DNA of 64,000 bases from IDS-8 sp040902105 (GCA_040902105.1 JBBDXW010000048.1:1-64000); one strand, 5' to 3'; shown: positions 25,650 to 35,053, counted from the first letter of the stretch. Program-made: numbers and translations. The notes: a model not told the origin generated them from the letters alone.

Positions 25650-27845
25650 ATGGCGCGTAACTCAAAACACGACATCTTATTTGAGCCAATCCAGATTGGC
25701 CCCAAGACCATGCGCAACAGGTTTTGTCAGTCACCCCACTGCATTGGGGCCGGTTCTGATAAGCCGGGTTTCCAGGCTGCCCATCGGGCGCTGAAAGCGG
25801 AAGGCGGTTGGGGTCTTATCAACACGGAATACTGCTCAATCCACCCTGAATCTGATGACGTACACCGAGTATCAGCGCGTCTCTGGGATGAGGGTGATGT
25901 GCGCAATCTGAGTGCCATGACGGAGCACATTCACGAGCACGGCGCGCTGGCTGGCGTCGAGTTGTGGTATGGCGGACCGCACGCTCCATGCATGGAAACG
26001 CGTGAGACGCCACGCGGTCCCAGCCAGTATGCCTCGGAGTTCGAGACCCTGACGTATTGCCATGAAATGGATCAGGATGACATAAACGACGTCCAGGGTT
26101 TCTACGTAGACGCTGCAAAGCGGGCCAGGGATGCCGGTTTCGATATCGTTTACGTGTATGGCGGTCATTCCTATCTTCCTCTTCAGTTCCTGTCACCCTA
26201 TTACAACAAGCGGACTGACAAGTATGGGGGCTCGCTGGAGAACAGGGCCCGCTTCTGGTTGGAAACGCTTGAAAAAGTTAAAAAGGCTGTGGGCGATGAC
26301 TGCGCCATTGCCACCCGTTTTGCAGTCGATACCCTGTATGGGCCGGATGCCATCGAAGTTGAGGTGGATGGTATGAAGTTCGTCGAACTGGCCGATCCCC
26401 TTGTCGACGTCTGGGACGTCAACGTGGGCGATATCGCCCAATGGGGTGAAGATGCCGGGCCGTCGCGTTTCTACCAGATGGGGCATCAGCTTCCCTGGCA
26501 GAAATTCATCAAGAAGGTATCAAAGAAGCCGGTCCTGGGCGTGGGCCGCTTCACGGATGCAGACAAGATGGCCGAGGTCATCCGTTCGGGCCAGCTAGAC
26601 ATCATCAGCGCCGCCAGACCCAGCATTTCGGATCCGTTCCTGCCGAAGAAGATTGAGGAGGGCCGTTACGATGACATCCGTGTCTGCATCGGCTGCAATG
26701 TCTGCATCTCACGCTGGGAGATCGGCGGGCCGCCCATGATCTGCACTCAGAACGCCACCGCCGGCGAGGAATACCGTCGCGGCTGGCATCCCGAGATATT
26801 TCCGAAAGCGGGTTCGGACGACTCGATTCTGGTAATTGGTGCAGGTCCGGCAGGAGGCGAGTGTGCACGTGTGCTGCTCGAGCGCGGCTATACGACCCAT
26901 ATATACGACACCAGGGATAAGGTTGGCGGTCATATCAATGATATTGTGGATCACATACCCAACCTGGGCGAATGGGGGTATCACCGCGATTACCGAGAAG
27001 TCCAGATCAACAAGCTGCTGAAGAAGAGCAAGGAATCCCAGTTGATGCTCAACCAGAAGCCCATGACGGTGGACGAAGCGCTTGAGTATGGTGCAGAGAA
27101 AATCGTTGTCGCTACTGGCTCCACCTGGAATACCGACGGTAACAACTGCCTGACCCATGAGCCAATTCCGGGCGCGGACGGCAGCAAGGACGATCAGATA
27201 ACGCCCGAGCAGATCTTCGAAGGCAAGAAGAAGATCGGCAAGAGCGTCACGATACTAAGCGCGGATAAATACTGGATGACGCCCAGTCTGGCCGAGAAGC
27301 TGGCGCAGGCCGGCCACGAGGTCAGCATCATCGACGGTGTCGGGCTCGCCTCCTATATGGAGTTTACACTTGAGTTCGCCAATACCATGCGCATGCTGCA
27401 TGAGCACCATGTCGAGGTTATAGGCGAATCCTGGGCATCAAGGATCGAGAAGGGGCGCATCGAGGTTTACAATCTGTTCGGCGAGGGTTCCAAGCGTGAG
27501 TACAAGGGACCCGGCAAGCTGCCGCGTGCCGAGAACAAGACTCACCAGTGGCATGAGTTCGACACCCTGGTGCTTGTTACCGGCAGGCATTCGGTCAATG
27601 ACCTTTATAAAGGTCTCAAGGCGCGCAAGGATGAATGGAAGAAGAACGGCATCGAGGACGTGTACGTGATCGGCGACGCCTACGCGCCTAAAATTATTGC
27701 CGACGCCACGTTCGACGGGCACCGGCTCGCTCGGGAAATCGAGGAAGAACGGGCGCAGTATGCGAAGCCTTATCGGCGTGAAGTCGCGGTCTGGGGTGCT
27801 GCGCATATGCCTGGCGGCAAATACGAACTCGAATACCAGAAATAG
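25650..27845 (+). CDS. tmd: Trimethylamine dehydrogenase
   Basis: Oxidatively demethylates trimethylamine to dimethylamine and formaldehyde. The 731 residues match the classical enzyme end to end. An old-yellow-enzyme barrel carries Cys31 (HCIGAG) for the covalent 6-S-cysteinyl FMN. The cation-binding aromatic bowl is complete: Tyr61 (NTEYCS), Trp in VDVWDVNVGD and Trp in ISRWEIGGPP. The [4Fe-4S] ligands lie in CIGCNVCIS and ICTQN, and an ADP-binding domain (VIGAGPAGGE) follows. The Tyr at 61 favours trimethylamine over dimethylamine dehydrogenase. GGGGAG precedes the ATG. Electrons go to the ETF encoded downstream. Confidence 0.96.
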   Translation: MARNSKHDILFEPIQIGPKTMRNRFCQSPHCIGAGSDKPGFQAAHRALKAEGGWGLINTEYCSIHPESDDVHRVSARLWDEGDVRNLSAMTEHIHEHGALAGVELWYGGPHAPCMETRETPRGPSQYASEFETLTYCHEMDQDDINDVQGFYVDAAKRARDAGFDIVYVYGGHSYLPLQFLSPYYNKRTDKYGGSLENRARFWLETLEKVKKAVGDDCAIATRFAVDTLYGPDAIEVEVDGMKFVELADPLVDVWDVNVGDIAQWGEDAGPSRFYQMGHQLPWQKFIKKVSKKPVLGVGRFTDADKMAEVIRSGQLDIISAARPSISDPFLPKKIEEGRYDDIRVCIGCNVCISRWEIGGPPMICTQNATAGEEYRRGWHPEIFPKAGSDDSILVIGAGPAGGECARVLLERGYTTHIYDTRDKVGGHINDIVDHIPNLGEWGYHRDYREVQINKLLKKSKESQLMLNQKPMTVDEALEYGAEKIVVATGSTWNTDGNNCLTHEPIPGADGSKDDQITPEQIFEGKKKIGKSVTILSADKYWMTPSLAEKLAQAGHEVSIIDGVGLASYMEFTLEFANTMRMLHEHHVEVIGESWASRIEKGRIEVYNLFGEGSKREYKGPGKLPRAENKTHQWHEFDTLVLVTGRHSVNDLYKGLKARKDEWKKNGIEDVYVIGDAYAPKIIADATFDGHRLAREIEEERAQYAKPYRREVAVWGAAHMPGGKYELEYQK

Positions 27846-27866
27846 TATGGCAGGTCATGAAATGTC

Positions 27867-27897
27867 GCTCTGGCGCAGTCAACGGTTGCGCCAGAGC
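27867..27897 (+). promoter_or_regulatory. Intercistronic hairpin after tmd
   Basis: A perfect 11-pair stem (GCTCTGGCGCA / TGCGCCAGAGC) with a nine-base loop begins 21 bases after the tmd stop and is followed by ACATTTTC. It could be a leaky terminator or an mRNA-stabilising structure that makes the dehydrogenase more abundant than the downstream electron carriers. Confidence 0.65.
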
Positions 27898-27967
27898 ACA
27901 TTTTCAGAATATGCCCCGACAGTTCCGGCCGGCGGCAGCACGTCGTGTTTCTTCATTCCGTTTCCAG

Positions 27968-30124
27968 ATGTTCGATATGATCGATCCGCAACACGATCCT
28001 GAAAACGTTACACGCATATTGTTCCAGGACTTTCCCGGCTGGATGCAGGCGTCGTTTTACGTTCTAGCCTTTTTGGCCATAGCCGTTTTTTTATACGGGT
28101 GCTACATCCAGATAAGGAAATATCGCCGGGGCAAACCTGTACGAATCAGCAATCTATGGAACGGGATCGTTGATATGGTTGTTGCCCTGTTGTCCCACAG
28201 ACAGATAAAGCGCCGTGACCAGGCAGCCGGTCACAGCCATGCGCTGATCTTCTTTGGCTTCGTGCTGCTGTTCATTGGCACAGCAACAATTACGCTTGAA
28301 TATGATATTACCGAACCGCTGTTAGGATTCACATTCTGGTATGGGGATTTCTATTTATGGTTTTCCCTTGTCATGGATATAGCAGGAGCAGGTCTGATCG
28401 CCGGTCTGCTGTACATGATGTATCGGCGGAAGTGGCTCGCACTGCCAAAACTGGATTACAAGCGCCCCGACCGTAGTCCGGAGGAGCCTGATTATGACCG
28501 ATCCTTCTACCGGCGCGAAGACTGGGCCTTTCTATGGACCCTGATTATTATCGCCATCACTGGTTATATACTGGAAGCGGCCAGGCTTGTATGGCTGGCG
28601 GATCATCCGGCTGTGTGGGACTATCGCTGGTGGTCGCCAGTAGGGACCCTGCTGGCTTATCTGTTCCAGGGCTTGGCCATGTCAGCCGCGGCGGGCGAAG
28701 CTCTGCGAATATATGCCTGGTGGTCCCACGGTATCCTCGCTCTGGCCTTTATAGCGCTTATCCCGTTTACGAAGGTAAAGCATATATTCACCGCGATGGC
28801 ATCGCTGTCATTGCGTGATCCGCAACCTTCGTCCAGGCTGCCCACGGCGGATCTGGAGAGCGATAAAATCGGTTACAACAGCATTACGGATTTTAGCCGT
28901 AAGCACCTGCTTCACCTTGATGCCTGCACCAAATGCGGACGCTGTCATGAAGCCTGTCCGGCCACTGCCACGGGTTATCCATTGTCGCCGCGCGATTTGG
29001 TGCTGTCCTTGCGGGAATTAGCGGCGGAGAAACTGGAAAGCCGAACCCTGCCTGCAGGGGATGCCCTTCTGGCATTGGGTGACGGACCCCATCAGATTCG
29101 CAGTGAAACCCTCTGGGCCTGCCGGACCTGTTCAGCCTGTGTGGAAATCTGTCCTGTCGGGATCGAACACGTACCCATGATTGTCGAGATGCGCCGTCAG
29201 CTGGTGGAACGGGATGACATGGAACCCGCGGTCAAGACCGCCTTGCAGAATATACAGAAGAAAGGCAATTCGTTCGGCGAAAACAAACGCAAGCGTCCCG
29301 CCTGGACCAAAAAACTGGACTTTGAGATAAAGGATGCGCGTAAGGAACCAGTGGATGTGCTCTGGTTTGTCGGTGATTTTGCTTCTTTCGATCCGCGTTA
29401 TCAGAAGGTGTCGCAGTCGTTTTCACGCATACTGCATGCTGCTGGTGTTGATTTCGGTATCCTGTTTGAAGCGGAAATGACTGCAGGTAACGATGTACGT
29501 CGGGTCGGCGAGGAGGGACTGTACCAGCATCTTGCCGAAACAAATATTGAGACGCTGAAGGCATGCGATTTCAAACGCATTGTGACGACTGATCCTCATT
29601 CATTCAATACATTAAAAAATGAGTATCCGGAGTTTGGCGGTCAATACGATGTCGAGCATGCCAGCACGCTGTTACGCCGTATGCTCGCCAATGGTGAAAT
29701 AAAGCTCAGGAGAAACTTGAACAACAGGACCGTGACTTTTCATGATCCCTGCCATTTGGGGCGCCTGAATAAGGGCTATGATGCGCCGCGAGAATCGATA
29801 CGCATGCTGGGCGCCACTCTTGTCGAAATGAAACGTTCCCGTGACAATTCCTTCTGTTGTGGGGCAGGCGGCGGTCGTATCTGGACACCGGATCCAATGG
29901 ATAAGGAGAAACCCTCGGAGAACCGCATGCGTGAAGCTGCGGAAATTCAGGGCTTGGATACTTTTGTCGTCAGTTGTCCCAAATGCATGAACATGTTCGA
30001 GGACTCGGTCAAGTCAACGGGTAACGAAGAAAACATCAAGGTCCGTGAATTGATTGAACTGGTGGAGGAATGCATGGAACCCGGCACAGTTACCCGGAGT
30101 TATGCAGAATCTGCACAGGCCTGA
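27968..30124 (+). CDS. Membrane Fe-S oxidoreductase (DgcB/heterodisulfide-reductase-like), probable ETF:quinone link
   Basis: About 718 residues. The N-terminal 270 form a NarI-like membrane domain with five or six helices and conserved His pairs (AGHSHALIFFG, WWSHGILALAF, VKHIF) able to hold b hemes. Then two ferredoxin motifs (CTKCGRCHEACP near residue 320, CRTCSACVEICP about 70 residues on) and two CCG-type halves (FHDPCHLGR; SFCCGAGGG with CPKCMNMF). Proteins of this kind sit beside ETF genes in dimethylglycine catabolism (dgcB). Here it probably takes electrons from EtfAB to quinone in the inner membrane. The start is uncertain: ATG 27968 or 27977, neither with a strong ribosome site. 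Confidence 0.82.
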   Translation: MFDMIDPQHDPENVTRILFQDFPGWMQASFYVLAFLAIAVFLYGCYIQIRKYRRGKPVRISNLWNGIVDMVVALLSHRQIKRRDQAAGHSHALIFFGFVLLFIGTATITLEYDITEPLLGFTFWYGDFYLWFSLVMDIAGAGLIAGLLYMMYRRKWLALPKLDYKRPDRSPEEPDYDRSFYRREDWAFLWTLIIIAITGYILEAARLVWLADHPAVWDYRWWSPVGTLLAYLFQGLAMSAAAGEALRIYAWWSHGILALAFIALIPFTKVKHIFTAMASLSLRDPQPSSRLPTADLESDKIGYNSITDFSRKHLLHLDACTKCGRCHEACPATATGYPLSPRDLVLSLRELAAEKLESRTLPAGDALLALGDGPHQIRSETLWACRTCSACVEICPVGIEHVPMIVEMRRQLVERDDMEPAVKTALQNIQKKGNSFGENKRKRPAWTKKLDFEIKDARKEPVDVLWFVGDFASFDPRYQKVSQSFSRILHAAGVDFGILFEAEMTAGNDVRRVGEEGLYQHLAETNIETLKACDFKRIVTTDPHSFNTLKNEYPEFGGQYDVEHASTLLRRMLANGEIKLRRNLNNRTVTFHDPCHLGRLNKGYDAPRESIRMLGATLVEMKRSRDNSFCCGAGGGRIWTPDPMDKEKPSENRMREAAEIQGLDTFVVSCPKCMNMFEDSVKSTGNEENIKVRELIELVEECMEPGTVTRSYAESAQA

Positions 30125-31592
30125 AAGCCGGGTAACTGGCGTGATGCAGGCGATGAGCGGTAACTCCGGGCAACGGTCCGGAAGCAGCAAGCGGAAACGG
30201 GATCTTGATGAACTGCTGAAACGGGCTATCGATCAGGACGACATTTACATTGCACTGGCATTGCACCCTGTTATGGATGCTGCCGGGCGCAATGAACTGG
30301 AAAGTGTTCTGTTTGCCACCCGCAAACGGAGGCGTCAGCTTTCCTCCGCACCCTTTACGCCAGCCTCTGTGCTAGCCCGAATGGCTCGTTTGGCGGCCGA
30401 CACCAATTTCAAGGCGCGGCTCGCCCGCCACCCGGCGACGCCGCTTGAAACTCTGCGCGAACTGGTCAGCGACAACGATTCAGAGCCGCTCGCGGCGATT
30501 GCCGCTCACGGAAATGCGACTGCGGATTTATTGGCAGGGCTGAAGTGGCGCGGTTCCGCGGCGGTACAGAAAGCCCTGTGCGGCAATCCCAACACCGGCC
30601 GGGAAATTCTGGCGGAAATCGTCGCTGAAGGGCCACTGGAGTTGCTCAAGGAGATTGCCAAGCATCCAAATGCCGATGCCATCATGCTGCGCGATCTCCG
30701 GGCCCGGGGTGATAGGTATCTGCGTGGCGAGGTGGCAGCCAATAAGCATTGTCCGGCAGATATTCAGGAGATGGCTGAAAAGGATGAGGAGGCGCTGGTC
30801 CGGCGGATGCTGGCGTCGAATCCGGCCGCACAGATCGAGCGGCTTGTGCGGCTGCTGAACGACCCGGCTCCGCAGGTACGCGCGGCGTCGGTACGCAATC
30901 TGCTGCTACCGCCGGAGGAAGTCGGGAAACTGTCCGATGATCCTTCGCGCCAGGTCAGGCGTTCCGGGGCCCAGCGGGCCGGGTTGACAACAACCTTGAT
31001 AGAACATCTGTCAACGGACGAGGATCACTGGGTGCGGCGCCGGGTAGCCCGTAACCGCACAACGCCCGAAGACATACTCCGGAGGCTGGCAGTGAATGAT
31101 ACCGCCGAAGTCAGGCGCGCTGTAGCACGCAACCCGGCGTGCCCGGTCGGGTTGTTGCAGAAGTTGGCCCGGGATCCTAACAGCTGGGTGCGGGCAGGGG
31201 TGGCTTTCCGGGATGATTTGTCGGAACCGATTCTCCTGGAACTGGCGGAAGAGAACGACGCGGATATTCTGACCGGTATCGGTCAGAATCCGATGACGCC
31301 GCTGCGTATCGTGAAAAGAATAGCGGAACACAGCGACAAGGATATCCGGCGGTCCGTGATACTGAATAATCAAGCGCCACTGGTGGTGCTGAAGATGCTG
31401 CTGGATGACCCGTATCCATTGAATCGGGTGATACTGGCAAGGCATCCGGCGCTTACTGAGGCGGAACACAATAGGCTGATTGATGATCCGGAGCCGCAGG
31501 TGCGATTTACTGCCACCCAGATGCTGGTTCGTATATCGTTTGAAATGATATCAGCAGAATCCTCAAACATGAAATCCAAGAGAGCGGAGTAA
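30102..31592 (+). CDS. LRV-repeat (leucine-rich repeat variant) solenoid protein
   Basis: About 496 residues made almost wholly of roughly 24-residue alpha-helical repeats with the pattern VRR.VARN..TP..IL..LA.D, for example RRVARNRTTPEDILRRLA and RRAVARNPACPVGLLQKLA. This is the LRV/HEAT-like solenoid first known from Azotobacter. No enzyme motif, signal peptide or Cys cluster is seen. It lies in the tmd operon between the Fe-S oxidoreductase, whose stop it overlaps, and etfB, which starts six bases after its stop. A chaperone, assembly or docking role for the dehydrogenase-ETF complex is plausible but unproven. Start could also be 30144. Confidence 0.72.
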   Translation: MQNLHRPESRVTGVMQAMSGNSGQRSGSSKRKRDLDELLKRAIDQDDIYIALALHPVMDAAGRNELESVLFATRKRRRQLSSAPFTPASVLARMARLAADTNFKARLARHPATPLETLRELVSDNDSEPLAAIAAHGNATADLLAGLKWRGSAAVQKALCGNPNTGREILAEIVAEGPLELLKEIAKHPNADAIMLRDLRARGDRYLRGEVAANKHCPADIQEMAEKDEEALVRRMLASNPAAQIERLVRLLNDPAPQVRAASVRNLLLPPEEVGKLSDDPSRQVRRSGAQRAGLTTTLIEHLSTDEDHWVRRRVARNRTTPEDILRRLAVNDTAEVRRAVARNPACPVGLLQKLARDPNSWVRAGVAFRDDLSEPILLELAEENDADILTGIGQNPMTPLRIVKRIAEHSDKDIRRSVILNNQAPLVVLKMLLDDPYPLNRVILARHPALTEAEHNRLIDDPEPQVRFTATQMLVRISFEMISAESSNMKSKRAE

Positions 31593-31598
31593 AGCTTT

Positions 31599-32399
31599 AT
31601 GAAGATATTAGTGCCGGTCAAACAGATAGCTGCACTCGACGAAGACTTCGAACTTCTGGAGGATGGCACGGGGGTAGACCCGGATTATCTGGATTATGAA
31701 CTGAACGAATGGGATGACTATTCCTATGAAGAAGCACTCCGGATTATGGAAGCCAATGAAGGTGCAGATATCAAAGTTGTTCCTGTCACCGTCGGCCCGG
31801 AAGAGGCTGATGACGCGCTGCGCCGGTGTCTGGCGAAAGGCGGCGAACGTGGTATCAGGATATGGGATGATGCCATAGAAGGTTCGGATCCCAGTGTGAT
31901 AGCCAGAATACTGGCCAAGGTGGTTGAGCGTGAACAGCCGGATATCGTTTTTGCCGGGACGCTGTCTAGTGACCATGCATTTGCCCAGACGGGGATGATG
32001 ATAGCAGCGCGGCTGGGCTGGTCGCATGCGGCCGTGGTTAATCATCTGGAGCTGAAACCCGGTGATATCAAGGCGACGATACACCGGGAACTTGAAGGCG
32101 GGTTGGAAGAAAAAATGACCATCGATCTGCCGGCAGTCCTGACCATTCAGCTCGGTATTAACGAGCCGCGTTATGCCTCCTTGCGTGGCATAAAACAGGC
32201 AAAACGCAAGGAAATCGAGGTCTTGTCGCATGAAGACGTTGGCCTGGCGGATGACGACGTCGGTGTGAAAGGTTCTTTGTCCCGTGTCAGGCGTATGGTC
32301 ATGCCGGAAAAGAGTCAGGCGGAGCTCATTGAAGGAACGTCGGCCGAACAGGCTGCGCGTCTCACTGAAATAATTAAAGAGCTACAGGGGGTCGCGTAA
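31599..32399 (+). CDS. etfB: Electron transfer flavoprotein, beta subunit
   Basis: Small subunit, 266 residues, beginning MKILVPVKQIAALDEDFEL. The AMP/FAD-binding features include GTLSSDHAFAQTGMMIAARLGW and the C-terminal LPAVLTIQLGINEPRYASLRGIKQAKRKEI, matching the recognition-loop region of ETFs that pair with trimethylamine dehydrogenase. The ribosome site overlaps the end of the LRV gene, and etfA begins two bases after its stop, so the genes are co-translated. It accepts electrons one at a time from the [4Fe-4S] cluster of Tmd. Confidence 0.95.
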   Translation: MKILVPVKQIAALDEDFELLEDGTGVDPDYLDYELNEWDDYSYEEALRIMEANEGADIKVVPVTVGPEEADDALRRCLAKGGERGIRIWDDAIEGSDPSVIARILAKVVEREQPDIVFAGTLSSDHAFAQTGMMIAARLGWSHAAVVNHLELKPGDIKATIHRELEGGLEEKMTIDLPAVLTIQLGINEPRYASLRGIKQAKRKEIEVLSHEDVGLADDDVGVKGSLSRVRRMVMPEKSQAELIEGTSAEQAARLTEIIKELQGVA

Positions 32400-32401
32400 A
32401 G

Positions 32402-33364
32402 ATGAGCGGCATACTTGTGATATCAGAGCATCGTCTGGACGAATTGACGCCGGCCAGCCTCGAAGGTATTACGGCAGCCAGGCAGTTAAAGGCGGAGAAA
32501 AGTCAACCGCTGATGGTGGCAGTGCTCGCCAGCAACCCTGACAAATATTCGGAACGGCTCAATCTGGAAGGTGTGGATGAGATCATCAAGATCACTACCC
32601 CTGACGACGAGTTCCAGGTAGACACCTATGAAGCCGCTATCAGTGCTCTGATCAGTGAGCGAAAACCCACGGTTGTTCTGGTACCGCATAGTGTCGATGC
32701 ATGGAGTTATGCGCCGGTTATATCAGTGCGGGGTAATTACGGTTTTGCCACGGATGTATTCGGCATAAGATACGAAGGTGACGAACTCGTGGCAACCCGC
32801 GCTGCTTATGCGGAGAAAATCCACATGGAACTCGATTTTCCGGATAAGAGTACGGTCCTGCTTACAGTGCGCGGTAATGTGTTCAAGCCGGCAGAAGGAA
32901 ACGGTAATGCCGAAATGACAGATTTCGAACTCCCCAAGGCTGAAGTGCATACTCAGCACCTGGATTATATAGAACCGGACGGCGGTGGTGACGTCGATAT
33001 TGCCCAGGCTGAATTCATGCTGGCCATCGGCCGCGGTATTGATGATGAGGATAATGTCGAAAGATTTCAGGAGCTGGCGGATATTATGGGCTTCACGCTG
33101 GGCTGTTCCCGTCCTATCGCCGATAACGGCTGGTTGCCGAAATCACGCCAGGTAGGTCAATCGGGGAAAACAGTAGCTAACTGCAATGTCTACATCGCGA
33201 TGGGTATTTCCGGTTCTGTTCAGCATTTGGCCGGTATGAAACATGTGCCAAATATTATTGCGATCAACAAAGACCCAGAGGCCTCCATATTCAGTGTCGC
33301 CCGCTACGGAGTAGTAGGCGATCTGTTTGAGATCGCTGATGAGCTGCGAAACAATTTCGAATGA
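32402..33364 (+). CDS. etfA: Electron transfer flavoprotein, alpha subunit
   Basis: Large subunit, 320 residues. The C-terminal FAD domain has GLG-like positions replaced by AIGRGIDDEDNV, then GCSRPIADNGWLPKSRQVGQSGKTV and YIAMGISGSVQHLAGM...IIAINKDPEASIF, the standard FAD-binding signature of the family. It ends the tmd operon; nothing coding follows for about 330 bases. The heterodimer shuttles electrons to the membrane Fe-S oxidoreductase or to another ETF-quinone enzyme. Confidence 0.95.
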   Translation: MSGILVISEHRLDELTPASLEGITAARQLKAEKSQPLMVAVLASNPDKYSERLNLEGVDEIIKITTPDDEFQVDTYEAAISALISERKPTVVLVPHSVDAWSYAPVISVRGNYGFATDVFGIRYEGDELVATRAAYAEKIHMELDFPDKSTVLLTVRGNVFKPAEGNGNAEMTDFELPKAEVHTQHLDYIEPDGGGDVDIAQAEFMLAIGRGIDDEDNVERFQELADIMGFTLGCSRPIADNGWLPKSRQVGQSGKTVANCNVYIAMGISGSVQHLAGMKHVPNIIAINKDPEASIFSVARYGVVGDLFEIADELRNNFE

Positions 33365-33566
33365 AATGATGGTCAACTATGTTCATGGCCCGTGTTCGTT
33401 CGGCCAGCGTCTGTTCGCCCTTCAGGGCGGCAAGCGCTACTGTCGATCGGCGCCTCTTCGCAGGCTTCGCGGTATCCTGCGATCCAGTGTCGGCCTAAGA
33501 GTGCCATGCCGGCAGGTGCCTGTTAGTCCTTCAGCATTCCACGAAAACCTTGAGTCGCCGGTCGTT

Positions 33567-33596
33567 TTGACAGGTATTGCTTAAGCCTTGTTTATT
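33567..33596 (+). promoter_or_regulatory. Candidate sigma-70 promoter of the Amt-like gene
   Basis: TTGACA (33567-33572) is followed after 18 bases by TTTATT. It lies about 95 bases upstream of the amt-like start codon in an otherwise empty 327-base intergenic stretch (33365-33691). No sigma-54 type -24/-12 pair was seen. Confidence 0.4.
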
Positions 33597-33691
33597 TCTC
33601 ACACTAAACATGCTATTTAGCCCGCACTAGATCGACTACGTAGCTGGATATTGCTGCCTACAGAATCAATAAAAACTCGGGAGAGATAATT

Positions 33692-35053
33692 ATGGACGCA
33701 GCAACTCCGTTTGCCGAGCAGGTCACGTTGAGCATGCTCGTGCAGAATGTTGTCTACGCTTCCGGCACCGTCGGAGCGATTTTCGTGGTCATTGGCTTGC
33801 TTCTGATCGATGCCGGGGCCGTGCGGCGAAAGAATCGATTCAATGCAGTCGTCGAGAAAATGATCGGCTTTTTCATTAGTTTTGCGACCTACTTCCTGAT
33901 TGGATTCGCTTTGTGGACTGCTCAATATTACATCATGGACGGCAACACACTGGGTGATTCCATCAAGGACTGGTGGGCGGGAGGCACGCTGGCCAATGAG
34001 CTGGCGCAAAACGTGGCTCCCACGGTTTTCCCCGGCATCAACAACTTCCAGATCTTCACCTTCTTCCTCGCCTGTTTCGCGGGTATCGTCAACGTTCTGC
34101 TGCATTTCGCGGTCACGGAGCGTATGAAGGCGTCGGCCTATTTCATCACATGCTTCGTTTCGGCCATCGTCTCCTCGTTACTCAGCTGGTGGACTTGGGG
34201 CTCGGTCGGCCCGCTGACCAATATCGGCTTTCACGACTTCTTCGGTGTCGGTTTCGTGTACCTGTTCCCGACCGGCATGGCGATGGTATTCATCCGCCAG
34301 CTCGGCGTACGGCCCGGCGTCTATTCACCCCACCCCAAGGTGTCAGAGTACCGTTACCCTAACGTGGCCCTGGCCGCCAGCGGCGTCATGGTCATCTTTG
34401 GGGGCCTGCCGATGGTCATACTCTCCTGTCTCTTCTTTTTCGATCCCGAGGCGCTGGCGGTAAGCGTGACCATGGCGGATACCAGCGTCGGTATCGCGCT
34501 CAACAACTACGCTCTTTCATGGGCCGGTGGCATGATAATGGGCACGATCATTGCTTATAGAACACGCAAGTATATTTATCTATTGCTCGGCCCGTTGGCG
34601 GGTTATGTTTCCGGCGCGCCGGCTTTCGATGTTTACGTTCCCTGGGAGATGTTCCTCGTCGCCCTGGGTGCGCCGATCGTGTCGTATGTGGTTTACGAGT
34701 TCACCCAGAAGCGCAATATCGATGAACACAAACTGTTCCCGCTGTTTGCCGGTGCCGGCGTTTACGGGCTGCTCATGGTCGGTCTGCTCGAAGCGGGAAC
34801 GCCGCGTGGCGGCTACGTTGGCATTATGGAAGGGGAATATGCCTTCCAGCACGGCGAGATCGGCATCGTGATGCAGATCGTCGGTATCGTCGTCTGCCTG
34901 GGAATGGGCATGGTGACGGCCGCCATACTGTCTCCGATACTTAAAGCCACGACCGGGCTACGTGTCTCCGATGACGATCAGGCGAAGGGGCTCGACTTGG
35001 TCGCCTGGGACGGAATTCCGCCGGATGTTAGTTCGGACGTCGAGAGCGCATAA
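33692..35053 (+). CDS. Amt/Rh-family channel lacking the twin histidines
   Basis: About 453 residues, 11-12 membrane helices, with the family C-terminus TTGLRVSDDDQAKGLD and the DF-motif helix. In canonical ammonium channels DFAGGTVVH ends in the first pore His; here it is DFFGVGFVY (Tyr190). The helix that normally carries VHGVCG reads LFAGAGVYG, with Phe352 or Ala353 at the second His site. Both pore histidines are therefore absent. GGGAGAG precedes the ATG. Its position right after the trimethylamine dehydrogenase operon suggests that it conducts ammonium, methylamines or trimethylamine across the inner membrane. Substrate inferred only. Confidence 0.85.
   Translation: MDAATPFAEQVTLSMLVQNVVYASGTVGAIFVVIGLLLIDAGAVRRKNRFNAVVEKMIGFFISFATYFLIGFALWTAQYYIMDGNTLGDSIKDWWAGGTLANELAQNVAPTVFPGINNFQIFTFFLACFAGIVNVLLHFAVTERMKASAYFITCFVSAIVSSLLSWWTWGSVGPLTNIGFHDFFGVGFVYLFPTGMAMVFIRQLGVRPGVYSPHPKVSEYRYPNVALAASGVMVIFGGLPMVILSCLFFFDPEALAVSVTMADTSVGIALNNYALSWAGGMIMGTIIAYRTRKYIYLLLGPLAGYVSGAPAFDVYVPWEMFLVALGAPIVSYVVYEFTQKRNIDEHKLFPLFAGAGVYGLLMVGLLEAGTPRGGYVGIMEGEYAFQHGEIGIVMQIVGIVVCLGMGMVTAAILSPILKATTGLRVSDDDQAKGLDLVAWDGIPPDVSSDVESA

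Noticed and set aside
25650..27845. Dimethylglycine demethylase (DgcA) or dimethylamine dehydrogenase as the identity
   Set aside because: The DgcB/ETF context made me consider it, but the aromatic bowl residues including Tyr61 and full-length similarity fit trimethylamine dehydrogenase.
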